Shown here: positions 1 to 7,756 of the stretch, one piece after another
Numbering within the stretch: position 1 is the stretch's first letter
Layout: each line of letters begins with the position of its first letter
Source: Faecalibacterium sp. UBA1771
Lineage (GTDB): Bacteria > Bacillota > Clostridia > Oscillospirales > Ruminococcaceae
Reading direction: 5' to 3'
Assembly: GCA_002315315.1 (NCBI GenBank)
Contig: DCGT01000019.1
Location: 170 to 20,513, forward strand
Length of the DNA: 20,344 bases
The notes under the pieces: model-generated
Seen by the model: only the letters and a program-made list of their open reading frames with translations
Database searches by the model: none
What the model was told of the DNA's origin: nothing
Translations under genes and position numbers: made by a program

Positions 1-996
1 CTGACCGTAGCTGGTGCGGTACTTCTGGCGGCCAAGGAGCTTGATGAGGTCGGGATGCAGGCCCTGCACGCCGGTCTCGAACACAGCGCGCTCGCCTTCG
101 CTCTTGATGATGGTGTTGACTTCCTTCTGAGCCTTTGCCACCATCTCTTCGATGCGGGCGGGGTGAATACGACCGTCGAAAATAAGCTTTTCAAGAGACA
201 GACGAGCAATTTCGCGCCTTATCGGGTCGAAGCAGGAAACGGTAATTGCCTCAGGTGTATCGTCAATAATAAGGTCAACACCGGTAACGGTTTCGATGGT
301 GCGAATATTGCGCCCCTCTCGACCGATGATGCGTCCCTTCATCTCATCATTGGGCAGAGCGACTACCGACACCGTTGCCTCCGATGAGTGGTCGGCGGCA
401 CAACGCGCTATCGCCATACTTATCATGTTGCGGGCGAGAGTATCGGATTCGTCCTTGAGATACTGCTCGTAATTTTTAATTTTAATTGCCTTTTCGTGGT
501 CAAGCTGACCGTCCATCTCACGCAGGAGCTGTTCCTTTGCCTGCTCGGTGGAATATCCCGAAATTCTCTCCAGGATTTCAAGCTCGCTCCTTTTGAGAGT
601 ATCGAGCTCCTCGTGCTTTTTGTTAAGCTCGGCGGAACGCTGCTTGAAGCGCTCCTCCTCTTTTTCGAATTGGTCTACCTTTTTGTCAAAATTCTCTTCC
701 TTTTGCGCTATACGGCGCTCGGTGCGTGTGACCTCGTTGCGGCGGTCACGCAGCTCCTTGTCCGATTCGTTGCGCATTTTGAAGATTTCGTCCTTAGCCT
801 CAAGAACGATTTCTTTTCTCTTCTGTTCAGCTGATTTAACGGCGTCATTGACTATTCTGCGGGCTTCATCCTCGGCAGAGCCTATGCGTGCCTCCGCAAC
901 CCTGCGGCGGTGAGCTACGCCGGTATAAAAACACGCTACTCCGCTGATAATCGCGGCGGCAGCGGCTGAAACAACAGTAATCCACAAATCGACCAT
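1..996 (-). CDS. rny: Ribonuclease Y, 3' end cut off by window edge
   Basis: RNase Y is the membrane-anchored endoribonuclease that starts mRNA decay in Firmicutes. The 332 visible codons give an N-terminal membrane segment (about residues 3-25), a long charged coiled coil rich in E, K and R (about 28-180), and a KH RNA-binding domain with GRIIGREGRNIR at residues 221-232. The text ends at RTSYGQ, just before the HD hydrolase domain, so about 190 of the usual 520 residues lie outside the window. Wording such as RCAADH, LPNDEMKGRIIGREGRN and GRIHPARIEEMV is typical of the family. The start is ATG at 996. Its AGGAGG lies 14 bases upstream, longer than usual, but no nearer in-frame start exists. 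The gene diverges from thrS. Confidence 0.96.
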   Translation of the reverse strand, partial: MVDLWITVVSAAAAAIISGVACFYTGVAHRRRVAEARIGSAEDEARRIVNDAVKSAEQKRKEIVLEAKDEIFKMRNESDKELRDRRNEVTRTERRIAQKEENFDKKVDQFEKEEERFKQRSAELNKKHEELDTLKRSELEILERISGYSTEQAKEQLLREMDGQLDHEKAIKIKNYEQYLKDESDTLARNMISMAIARCAADHSSEATVSVVALPNDEMKGRIIGREGRNIRTIETVTGVDLIIDDTPEAITVSCFDPIRREIARLSLEKLIFDGRIHPARIEEMVAKAQKEVNTIIKSEGERAVFETGVQGLHPDLIKLLGRQKYRTSYGQ

Positions 997-1035
997 TGTT
1001 TCGATAAAATCCTCCTATTCTCTTTCAAACATAAA

Positions 1036-1065
1036 ACATAATTGTTGAAAATTATTTTGCGGCAA
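1036..1065 (-). promoter_or_regulatory. Possible promoter for rny
   Basis: On the minus strand TTGCCG (1060-1065) and TTATGT (1036-1041) are separated by 18 bases, about 40 bases upstream of the rny start. Both boxes deviate from consensus, so this is only a candidate. I found no better pair between it and the palindrome at 1165-1199. Confidence 0.25.
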
Positions 1066-1164
1066 CACAACACGGAAATGTATGTCTATTAATCTGTTAT
1101 TCATATCGAAAAGGACGGTATGACCGCCAAAAAACATATATAAAAACGAGTAACTATGACCTAC

Positions 1165-1199
1165 AAAGGCGTTTCCGCCGTCCATGCGGCGCTGCCTTT
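1165..1199. repeat. GC-rich intergenic palindrome, possible dispersed element
   Basis: An AT-rich gap holds a two-tier inverted repeat. The outer arms are AAAGGC (1165-1170) and GCCTTT (1194-1199). The inner arms are CGCCG (1176-1180) and CGGCG (1187-1191) around a 6-base loop. Neither strand has a clean T-run directly after it, so it is a poor terminator. A second, weaker minus-strand hairpin (1113-1128) is followed by TTTT and could end a short minus-strand RNA of about 90-100 bases. Both strands read as short ORFs through the palindrome (plus 1156-1227, minus 1185-1015), but neither has a convincing ribosome binding site. The compact folded shape suggests a REP-like element or a small structured RNA. 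Whether it is repeated cannot be seen in this window. Confidence 0.35.
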
Positions 1200-1282
1200 T
1201 GAAAAATTAAACGGAAAAATCCGCTAATATCCATTAAATATTGTAAATCTTTATACCGAAACTGTCAAGAAAAATAAAACAG

Positions 1283-1312
1283 TTGACAACGGAATATATT
1301 ATGTAATAAAAT
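1283..1312 (+). promoter_or_regulatory. Promoter of the thrS T-box leader
   Basis: A perfect TTGACA (1283-1288) is followed by an 18-base AT-rich spacer and TAAAAT (1307-1312). An alternative -10, TAATAA, starts at 1304. The predicted start near 1319-1321 fits the beginning of the T-box stem I region, which supports the assignment. Confidence 0.65.
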
Positions 1313-1320
1313 ATAGATAA

Positions 1321-1555
1321 AGCAATGAAGGCGAACAAGCAGCACTCGTTTGTCCCGACAGAGAATGCCGTCGTGCACAGCACGGCTGAGAGCGGCACGG
1401 GTTCGGCGGTGTATGTACCGTCGCCCGAGCGTGCAGTGAACTGCAACGTGGTCGGAGCGTTAATCCGTTTTCGAGCGGTCGTTTTTATGCGACAATTCGG
1501 GTGGAACCATGGGGTATTGTCCTCATCCCGTTTTCGGGGTGGGGTTTTATTTTTT
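1321..1555 (+). promoter_or_regulatory. T-box riboswitch (threonine type) controlling thrS
   Basis: The 270-base leader in front of thrS has T-box landmarks in order. There is an AATGAAGG start, an AGAGA bulge-like stretch in the distal part of stem I, a strong stem GCCGTCGTGC/GCACGGC (1368-1387 region), and a likely specifier ACC at 1417-1419 followed by a CCCGAG closing strand. The T-box core CGGGTGGAACC is at 1498-1508, immediately before an intrinsic terminator. ACC is a threonine codon, matching the gene downstream. The UGGA of the core would pair with a tRNA ending in UCCA. Known mechanism: uncharged tRNA-Thr stabilises the antiterminator and lets transcription into thrS. The exact stem I pairing was done by eye. 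Confidence 0.9.
1521..1555 (+). terminator. Intrinsic terminator of the T-box leader
   Basis: The arms CCTCATCCCG (1521-1530) and CGGGGTGGGG (1535-1544) form 10 pairs, two of them G-T, around a TTTT loop. A T-rich tail TTTTATTTTT (1545-1554) follows. The T-box core at 1498-1508 can pair with the 5' side region to form the competing antiterminator. Confidence 0.88.
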
Positions 1556-1592
1556 GCCATTCTATTTATATTATATGTAAGGAGAAATCATA

Positions 1593-3491
1593 ATGATTAA
1601 ACTGACACTTAAAGGTGAGCCGCGAGAATTCGAGAGCGGCGTCACCGGTGCGGAAGTCGCCAAGAGCATCGGCATGGGGCTTTATAAAGCCGCCTGCGCC
1701 GTCAAGATAGACGGTGAACCCTGTGACCTGCGCACACCTATCGAACACGATGCCGAAGTGGAAATTCTCACATTTGATGACGAGTACGGTAAAAAGGCGT
1801 TTTGGCACAGCTGCTCACACCTTATGGCGCAGGCCGTTCATCACCTTTTCCCCGATGTCAAATTTGCAATCGGTCCCGCTATCGACAGCGGTTTCTACTA
1901 TGATTTGGACAGCGACCATGTATTTACGCCGGACGATTTTGAAAAAATCGAAGCCGAGATGTCCAAGCTCGCCTCCGACGATATTCCTCTCGAGCGCTTT
2001 ACCCTTTCCCGCGCCGAGGCTCTCGAATTTATGAAGGATGAGCCGTACAAGGTAATACTCATCAACGACCTGCCCGAGGATTCCGTTCTCAGCTTCTACC
2101 GTCAGGGAGATTTCACCGACCTGTGTGCCGGTCCTCATCTTATGTCCACCGGCTCTCTCAAGGCTTTCAAGATCACCAGCGTAACCGGCGCTTATTGGCG
2201 CGGAGACTCCAAGAACAAGATGCTTCAGCGTCTGTACGCCATTGCATTCCCCAAAAAGGATATGCTCAAGGATTATCTCCAAATGATGGAGGAGGCCCGC
2301 CGCCGCGACCACCGCAAGCTCGGCAAAGAGCTTGAGCTGTTTGAGCTGTTCGACGAGGGTCCCGGTTTCCCGTTCTTCCTGCCGAAGGGCATGGTTCTGC
2401 GCAATGAGCTTGAGGCTTTTTGGAAGTCCGAGCACCGCAAGGCGGGATATGTCGAAATTCGCACACCTCAGATACTCAACCGCTCGCTGTGGGAGACCTC
2501 CGGTCACTGGTATCACTACCGTGAGAATATGTACACAACCACCATCGACGATGAGGATTATGCCATTAAGCCGATGAACTGCCCGGGCGGAATTCTCGTT
2601 TACAAGAACAAGCTTGTTTCCTACCGTGACCTGCCGATGCGTGTCGGCGAGCTGGGCATAGTTCACCGTCACGAGCTGTCCGGTGCCCTGCACGGTCTAA
2701 TGCGTGTACGCTGTTTCACACAGGATGATGCTCACATCTACTGCACAGAGGATCAGATTGTCGACGAGGTTTTGAGAATCGCCAATCTTGAGGATAAATT
2801 CTACAAGCTGTTCGGCTTTGAATACGACCTTGAGCTGTCCACCCGTCCCGCCGACCATCTCGGAAGCGAGGAGCAGTGGGACATTGCCGAAAACGGTCTG
2901 CGCACCGCTCTTGAAAAGTTCGGCAAGCCGTATCAGATTAACGAGGGCGACGGCGCATTCTACGGTCCGAAAATAGACTTCCACCTGCATGACTGCATCG
3001 GACGTACATGGCAGTGCGGCACAATTCAGCTTGACTATCAGTTGCCCGAGCGCTTTGATATGACTTATGTTGGCGCCGACGGCAAGGAGCATCGCCCGAT
3101 TATGCTGCACAGAACAATTTTCGGCAGCATTGAACGTTTCATCGGTATCCTCACCGAGCAGTTTGCCGGAGCATTCCCGCTTTGGCTGTCACCTGTGCAG
3201 GCAGTCGTTATCCCCATTTCCGAGAAGCATCACGAATACGCCGACGCGGTAACGCAAAAGCTTATGGACGCCGGTCTGCGTGTAGAATGCGACAAGAGAG
3301 CCGAAAAGATGGGCTACAAGATCCGAGAGGCACAGACACAAAAAACTCCGTATATGCTTATCGTAGGAGAAAAGGAAATGACGGACGGCACTGTATCGGT
3401 GCGTTCCCGCAAGGATGGTGACCTCGGAGCCGAAGCGCTTGAGAAGTTCATCTCCGACGCCCTCGAAGAAATTAACACCAAGGCGTTCTGA
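1593..3491 (+). CDS. thrS: Threonyl-tRNA synthetase
   Basis: A class II synthetase that charges tRNA-Thr with threonine in the cytoplasm. The 632 residues show the full-length architecture: TGS domain (1-61), second additional editing domain with HSCSH at 72-76, catalytic core (about 240-530) and C-terminal anticodon-binding domain. The three zinc ligands that read threonine are present as C330 (in MNCPGG), H381 (DDAHIY) and H506 (MLHRT). Motif 2 lies in VHRHELSGALHG (about 356-367) and motif 3 in GSIERFIG (about 510-517). The ATG at 1593 has AAGGAG 8 bases upstream. The gene is monocistronic, between the T-box leader and a strong terminator. Nothing is unusual in the protein. Confidence 0.98.
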   Translation: MIKLTLKGEPREFESGVTGAEVAKSIGMGLYKAACAVKIDGEPCDLRTPIEHDAEVEILTFDDEYGKKAFWHSCSHLMAQAVHHLFPDVKFAIGPAIDSGFYYDLDSDHVFTPDDFEKIEAEMSKLASDDIPLERFTLSRAEALEFMKDEPYKVILINDLPEDSVLSFYRQGDFTDLCAGPHLMSTGSLKAFKITSVTGAYWRGDSKNKMLQRLYAIAFPKKDMLKDYLQMMEEARRRDHRKLGKELELFELFDEGPGFPFFLPKGMVLRNELEAFWKSEHRKAGYVEIRTPQILNRSLWETSGHWYHYRENMYTTTIDDEDYAIKPMNCPGGILVYKNKLVSYRDLPMRVGELGIVHRHELSGALHGLMRVRCFTQDDAHIYCTEDQIVDEVLRIANLEDKFYKLFGFEYDLELSTRPADHLGSEEQWDIAENGLRTALEKFGKPYQINEGDGAFYGPKIDFHLHDCIGRTWQCGTIQLDYQLPERFDMTYVGADGKEHRPIMLHRTIFGSIERFIGILTEQFAGAFPLWLSPVQAVVIPISEKHHEYADAVTQKLMDAGLRVECDKRAEKMGYKIREAQTQKTPYMLIVGEKEMTDGTVSVRSRKDGDLGAEALEKFISDALEEINTKAF

Positions 3492-3526
3492 TTCATACAA
3501 ACAGGACAAAATCATACGCTATTCAC

Positions 3527-3567
3527 AGCACTCGCCTCAATTTATTTTGTGGCGGGTGCTTTTCTTT
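3527..3567 (+). terminator. Intrinsic terminator after thrS
   Basis: AGCACTCGCC (3527-3536) and GGCGGGTGCT (3551-3560) form a 10-pair stem with one T-G pair and a 14-base loop, followed by TTTTCTTT. It lies 36 bases after the thrS stop and separates thrS from the asp23 operon. Confidence 0.88.
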
Positions 3568-3573
3568 GCGGTT

Positions 3574-3614
3574 TTGATTGATTATTTTGTGACGATATAG
3601 TAATATAATAATAT
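3574..3614 (+). promoter_or_regulatory. Promoter region of the asp23-fakA operon (exact boxes unclear)
   Basis: Just after the thrS terminator lies an AT-rich stretch with several overlapping box pairs: TTGATT (3574-3579) with TATAGT (3596-3601, spacer 16), and TTGTGA (3587-3592) with TAATAT (3609-3614, spacer 16). A TATAAT also occurs at 3604-3609 but without a well-spaced -35. The start site should fall around 3608-3622, giving a leader of about 100 bases. Confidence 0.5.
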
Positions 3615-3663
3615 ACGTGTAGCATTGTCCGAACGGCAGCGGTAACCTACTGTTTATCGTTTC

Positions 3664-3697
3664 CGTTTCGTCGGCTTATTGCCGACTATGCCAAACG
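3664..3697 (+). promoter_or_regulatory. Hairpin in the 5' leader of the asp23 operon
   Basis: A perfect 6-bp stem GTCGGC (3670-3675) / GCCGAC (3681-3686) with a TTATT loop sits inside a second pair of arms, CGTTT (3664-3668) / AAACG (3693-3697). It ends just before the AAGGA at 3699-3703 that serves the first gene. No T-run follows, so it is not a terminator. A role in mRNA stability or translation control is possible but not shown. Confidence 0.4.
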
Positions 3698-3712
3698 AAA
3701 GGATTTGAGATA

Positions 3713-4066
3713 ATGATAAGTTTACCGACCGAGCTCGGAACAGTTAAGCTGACATCGGATTATTTTGCCAACCTCGTCGGCTCCACGGCAGTACAGTGCT
3801 TCGGCGTGAGCGAGATGGCAACCAGCGGTCCCATTGAGGGAATGCGTTCCGTTCTGTTTGGGCGTGATTATCCGGAAAAGGGCGTAAAGGTCTATGAACG
3901 TGACGGAAGGCTCGTCATTGACCTTCATATCATCGTAACTTACGGCACAAATATAGCCGCTATCGTCAAAAGCATCAGCCAAAAGGTCAAATACGCCGTC
4001 GAGCAGGCAACGGGACTTTCGGTTATGAGTATAAACGTCTATGTTGACGATATGGTTGCCGAATAA
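3713..4066 (+). CDS. Asp23/Gls24 family envelope stress protein
   Basis: A 117-residue protein of the Asp23/Gls24 (DUF322) family. These are small alpha/beta proteins linked to envelope and alkaline stress. Staphylococcus Asp23 forms a membrane-associated layer through a partner protein. Family signs are the opening ...LGTVKLTSDYFANLVGS, the central EGMRSVLF and RDGRLVIDLHIIVTYG, and the ending TGLSVMSINVYVDDMV. No signal peptide or membrane segment is visible. The ATG at 3713 has AAGGA 9 bases upstream. It is the first gene of the operon and lies 25 bases before fakA, an arrangement widely conserved in Firmicutes. The family assignment is secure; the precise role here is unknown. Confidence 0.93.
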   Translation: MISLPTELGTVKLTSDYFANLVGSTAVQCFGVSEMATSGPIEGMRSVLFGRDYPEKGVKVYERDGRLVIDLHIIVTYGTNIAAIVKSISQKVKYAVEQATGLSVMSINVYVDDMVAE

Positions 4067-4091
4067 TTGAAGTTTTTTGCGGAGGATAATT

Positions 4092-5723
4092 ATGATTACC
4101 GGAGCACAGCTTAGAGACTGCATCATTTCCGGTGCATACAATATTTCCAATCAGAAGGCGAGCGTTGACGAGCTCAACGTCTTTCCGGTGCCGGACGGAG
4201 ATACCGGCACTAATATGTCGATGACTATCGGCAACGCAGTGCGTGAATTACAGCTTCTTGCAGACGACACACCCGCCGACAAGGTGGCGTCAACGGCAGC
4301 TTCGGGACTTCTCCGCGGCGCAAGAGGCAATTCAGGCGTTATTCTCTCTCTCATATTCCGCGGCTTTTCCAAGGGTCTGCAGGGCTGCGCAGAGGTCGAC
4401 GCCTCCGCTCTTTCCCGTTCGCTGACACTCGGTGTAGAGATGGCATATAAGGCGGTTATGAAGCCGACAGAGGGTACTATCCTCACCGTTGCGCGCGTCG
4501 CCGCACAGCGCACCGCCGAGCGTATCGAGGCTGAGGGCGATATTGACACTACCGAGCTGTTCGGTTTTATTGTCGACACCTGCAGGGAGACTCTCGCCAC
4601 CACCCCCGACATTCTCCCCGTTCTCAAAAAAGCGGGCGTTGTCGACGCAGGCGGTCAAGGCTTAGTTGTTATTTTTGAGGGTATGCTCAGCGTGTTACGC
4701 GACGGCATAATGATTTCGGACGGTGTCGAAGCCACCGTAAAAGCACCTGCCGACAACGATAAATTTGAAATTTACCATACCGATTTTACCGTAAAAATTT
4801 CCGGCAGTAACGATGCCGCGGAGCTTCGAGTTAAGCTTGAAGCAATAGGCAACAAGGTGTCGGTTGACGATAACGGCGACAGAATTAAATGCAGCGTAGA
4901 AACGCGCAGACCCGACAAGGCGCTTCGCGAGGCTCTTTTACACGGCAACATAGAGAATGTCACCGTGATGAGTCTTTATGAAAAGGGCGATACCGCCGAG
5001 TCCGAATCCGAGACGGCACATAACGACGACAGCGAATTCCCATACATTGCCGTTGACCCCTCCAACGAATACGGCTTCGTTTCGGTCAGCTCAGGTGAAG
5101 GAATAAAGTCCTTATTTGAAGAGCTGGGTGTCAATAACAATGTTTCCGGAGGTCAGACGATGAACCCGTCGACCGATGATATTTTAGCGGCTGTTCAGGC
5201 GACTCCCGCCAAGAATGTTTTTGTGCTTGCCAACAACAAGAATATAATTATGGCGGCTGAGCAGGCGTGTGCACTTGCCGACCGCAAGGCGGTTGTAATC
5301 CCGACGCGCACCATTCCGCAGGGCATCACGGCTATGCTTGCCTTTGACCCGACCGTCGGTGTTCGTGACAATGTTGTTGCGATGAAGGATGCCGCAGAGC
5401 AGGTTTCGACCGGCTCCGTGACCTTTGCCGCGCGCGATTCCGACTTTGACGGCAAGCAGATTAAGCAGGGCGATATTCTTGCAATGGACAACGGTAAGCT
5501 GGTCTATGTCGAAAACGATGTGGTTACCGCTACCGTCAAGCTCGCCAAAAAGCTGTGCAAAAAGAATACCTGTTCGCTGACACTGATCTACGGCGCCGAC
5601 GTTTCGGACGAGGACGCCGAAAACGCCGTCGAGCAGATTAAGACAAAAATTCCCAAGAACATCGAAGTATCACTCATCAACGGTGCACAGCCCGTTTACT
5701 ACTTCTATATTTCCGCTGAATAA
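4092..5723 (+). CDS. fakA: Fatty acid kinase, ATP-binding subunit (DAK2 domain protein)
   Basis: FakA phosphorylates fatty acids presented by a FakB (DegV-family) partner, so exogenous fatty acid can enter phospholipid synthesis. The 543 residues hold an N-terminal DhaL/DAK2 kinase domain with NVFPVPDGDTGTNMSMT at about 29-45, whose D35 and D37 would hold the Mg-ATP. GARGNSGVILS and DAGGQGLV follow. A C-terminal FakA/YloV domain carries VSGGQTMNPSTDD near residue 352. I chose ATG 4092 over an upstream in-frame ATG at 4077 because GGAGG (4081-4085) precedes it at good distance and MITGAQLRD is a typical family start. Its TAA shares one base with the recG start. No fakB is in the window. Confidence 0.95.
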   Translation: MITGAQLRDCIISGAYNISNQKASVDELNVFPVPDGDTGTNMSMTIGNAVRELQLLADDTPADKVASTAASGLLRGARGNSGVILSLIFRGFSKGLQGCAEVDASALSRSLTLGVEMAYKAVMKPTEGTILTVARVAAQRTAERIEAEGDIDTTELFGFIVDTCRETLATTPDILPVLKKAGVVDAGGQGLVVIFEGMLSVLRDGIMISDGVEATVKAPADNDKFEIYHTDFTVKISGSNDAAELRVKLEAIGNKVSVDDNGDRIKCSVETRRPDKALREALLHGNIENVTVMSLYEKGDTAESESETAHNDDSEFPYIAVDPSNEYGFVSVSSGEGIKSLFEELGVNNNVSGGQTMNPSTDDILAAVQATPAKNVFVLANNKNIIMAAEQACALADRKAVVIPTRTIPQGITAMLAFDPTVGVRDNVVAMKDAAEQVSTGSVTFAARDSDFDGKQIKQGDILAMDNGKLVYVENDVVTATVKLAKKLCKKNTCSLTLIYGADVSDEDAENAVEQIKTKIPKNIEVSLINGAQPVYYFYISAE

Positions 5724-7756
5724 TGAATGATTTGCGAAAAACAGATATACGATACTTAAAGGGCGTCGGCGAAAACCGTCAACAGCTTTTTTCCAAGCTG
5801 GGCGTTGATTCGGTCGGCGCCCTTTTGCACCTATACCCGAGGCGATATCTCGACTACACGCTTTTTTCGGTTATGAGTGCTCCCGACAACCGTCCTGTTG
5901 CCGTGCGCGCTACGGTTTGGAAGAAAAATGTACCCGTTCGACTGACCGGCGGCAGAACAATGTTCAAGCTGGCTGCGGGCGACGAAAGCGGGGATTTTAT
6001 CGTCACCTTTTTTAACACAAGATACATTTTCGACGCACTAAAGGTTGGCAAGGAGTATATATTTTACGGCAAATTTTCCAAAAATCTCATCGAGCGCGAG
6101 GTGGCATCTCCCGCAATTATAAGTGAAAATGACCTTTCGTCGCTGTCACCTGTTTATCCTCAGACTGCCGGCCTGTCATCTAAAATTATCGGCTCTGCCG
6201 TAAAGCGTGCACTCGAAATGTACGACAACGCTCCGCCGCTCGATATCCTTCCCGGGAAAATCATAGACAAATTCGGACTTTGTACCGAAAGCGAGGCACT
6301 TCACTCGATACACTTTCCCACCGATATCGATGCCGCAGCCAGGGCGAGAGAACGTCTCGCATTTGATGAGCTGCTCACGCTGAATATCGGAATGAAACTT
6401 ATGCGAGGGCAAAGCAAAAAGAAAACCGATGTGAAAATCGAAAAAAACGACCCTCAGTCATTTATTGATTCCCTGCCCTTCTCACTGACCGCCGACCAGC
6501 TTGCGGCTGTCACCGATATCTGCACCGACTTTTCCCACGATACTACCATGAACCGTTTGCTTCAGGGAGATGTCGGAAGCGGCAAAACCGTTGTAGCGGC
6601 GGCTGGGGTGTACTGCGCCGCCATGAGCGGGTATCAGAGCGCGATAATGGCTCCGACCGAAATGCTGGCAGTTCAACACGCCGAAACCTTTACGCGTCTG
6701 CTTAAGCCTTTCGGAATAGCAGTGGAGCTTTTGACCGGCAGTACGGGTCAAAAAGAACGTCGAAGAATTACCTTGGATGTTGAGCTTGGCAGAACATCCG
6801 TTCTAATCGGAACTCACGCGCTTTTGTCCGACAAGCTTAATTTCAAAAAGCTCGGCTTTGTAGTCGCCGATGAACAGCACCGTTTCGGAGTGCGTCAGCG
6901 CTCAACGCTCACTCAAAAGGGCGACGCTCCCCACCTGCTCGTTATGTCGGCAACACCGATCCCACGTACCCTTGCACTGATTATATACGGAGACCTCGAC
7001 ATTTCCGCTATCAAGACAATGCCGTCGGGGAGAACTCCGATTAAGACCTATCTTGTCAACGAAAGCTATCGCAGTCGTTACCTCGGTTTTGTGCGTGACG
7101 CTGTCGGGCGCGGAGAGCAGGCATATATAGTCTGTCCCATGATTGAGGAAAACGAAATGATGTCCGATGTTGCGTCCGCCGCCGAATACTACGACGAAAT
7201 CAAGGAAAAATATCTTGGCGGCATCTCAGTCGGACTTGTTCACGGCAAAATGAAACCCGCCGAAAAAAATCTTATAATGGAGCAGTTCAAGAGCGGCGCA
7301 CTGTCGGTGCTCGTTTCTACCACCGTTATTGAGGTCGGCGTCGATGTACCCAACGCCACCGTAATGATAGTCGAAAATGCCGAGCGCTTCGGTCTGTCTG
7401 CTCTGCATCAGATACGGGGACGCGTGGGTCGTGGAACCGGTAAAAGCTACTGCATTCTCGTTTCATCATCGGATAACGAGCGGTTAAAAACCTTATGCAA
7501 AACCAACGACGGCTTTGAAATCGCTCAAAAGGATCTCGAGCTTCGCGGTCCGGGGGATTTCCTCGGCAGTAGGCAGCACGGTTTACCCGAGCTTAATGCT
7601 GCCTCCATTGACGGGGGCGGTTATTCGGTGGATAGGGTACGCGAGGCGGCGCAGGAAATTCTCGACGGTGACCCTACTCTCGAAAGAGCGGAGCACTCGG
7701 CTCTCAAAAACAAAATAACCGAAATGTTCGAATCTCTGAAAGGCAGTTTGAATTGA
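5723..7756 (+). CDS. recG: ATP-dependent DNA helicase RecG
   Basis: RecG remodels stalled replication forks and Holliday junctions. The 677 residues match the family length. They comprise an N-terminal wedge/OB-fold region (about 1-230), a helicase core with Walker A GDVGSGKT starting at G282, motif Ia APTEMLA, the DEQH box (D383) in ADEQHRFGVRQR, motif III MSATPIPRT, and the C-terminal helicase half with STTVIEVGVDVPNA and QIRGRVGRG. The TRG-like C-terminus ends in KDLELRGPGDFLGSRQHG and a short helical tail. The ATG at 5723 overlaps the fakA stop as TAATG with no strong ribosome binding site, which suggests translational coupling. The recG stop in turn overlaps the next gene. Confidence 0.97.
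   Translation: MNDLRKTDIRYLKGVGENRQQLFSKLGVDSVGALLHLYPRRYLDYTLFSVMSAPDNRPVAVRATVWKKNVPVRLTGGRTMFKLAAGDESGDFIVTFFNTRYIFDALKVGKEYIFYGKFSKNLIEREVASPAIISENDLSSLSPVYPQTAGLSSKIIGSAVKRALEMYDNAPPLDILPGKIIDKFGLCTESEALHSIHFPTDIDAAARARERLAFDELLTLNIGMKLMRGQSKKKTDVKIEKNDPQSFIDSLPFSLTADQLAAVTDICTDFSHDTTMNRLLQGDVGSGKTVVAAAGVYCAAMSGYQSAIMAPTEMLAVQHAETFTRLLKPFGIAVELLTGSTGQKERRRITLDVELGRTSVLIGTHALLSDKLNFKKLGFVVADEQHRFGVRQRSTLTQKGDAPHLLVMSATPIPRTLALIIYGDLDISAIKTMPSGRTPIKTYLVNESYRSRYLGFVRDAVGRGEQAYIVCPMIEENEMMSDVASAAEYYDEIKEKYLGGISVGLVHGKMKPAEKNLIMEQFKSGALSVLVSTTVIEVGVDVPNATVMIVENAERFGLSALHQIRGRVGRGTGKSYCILVSSSDNERLKTLCKTNDGFEIAQKDLELRGPGDFLGSRQHGLPELNAASIDGGGYSVDRVREAAQEILDGDPTLERAEHSALKNKITEMFESLKGSLN

Noticed and set aside
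388..834. A 148-codon plus-strand open frame with a hydrophobic look
   Set aside because: Antisense to the coiled-coil region of RNase Y, where GAG/AAG-rich codons read as Leu/Phe on the other strand.
1015..1185. A 56-codon minus-strand ORF ahead of rny and a 23-codon plus-strand ORF at 1156-1227
   Set aside because: Neither has a convincing ribosome binding site. Both are open chiefly because they pass through the palindrome, and the first ends inside the rny Shine-Dalgarno. They are better explained by an RNA or repeat element.
1815..2693. A 292-codon minus-strand open frame inside thrS
   Set aside because: It is the antisense shadow of a full-length, motif-complete thrS caused by codon bias; no ribosome binding site or recognisable domain.
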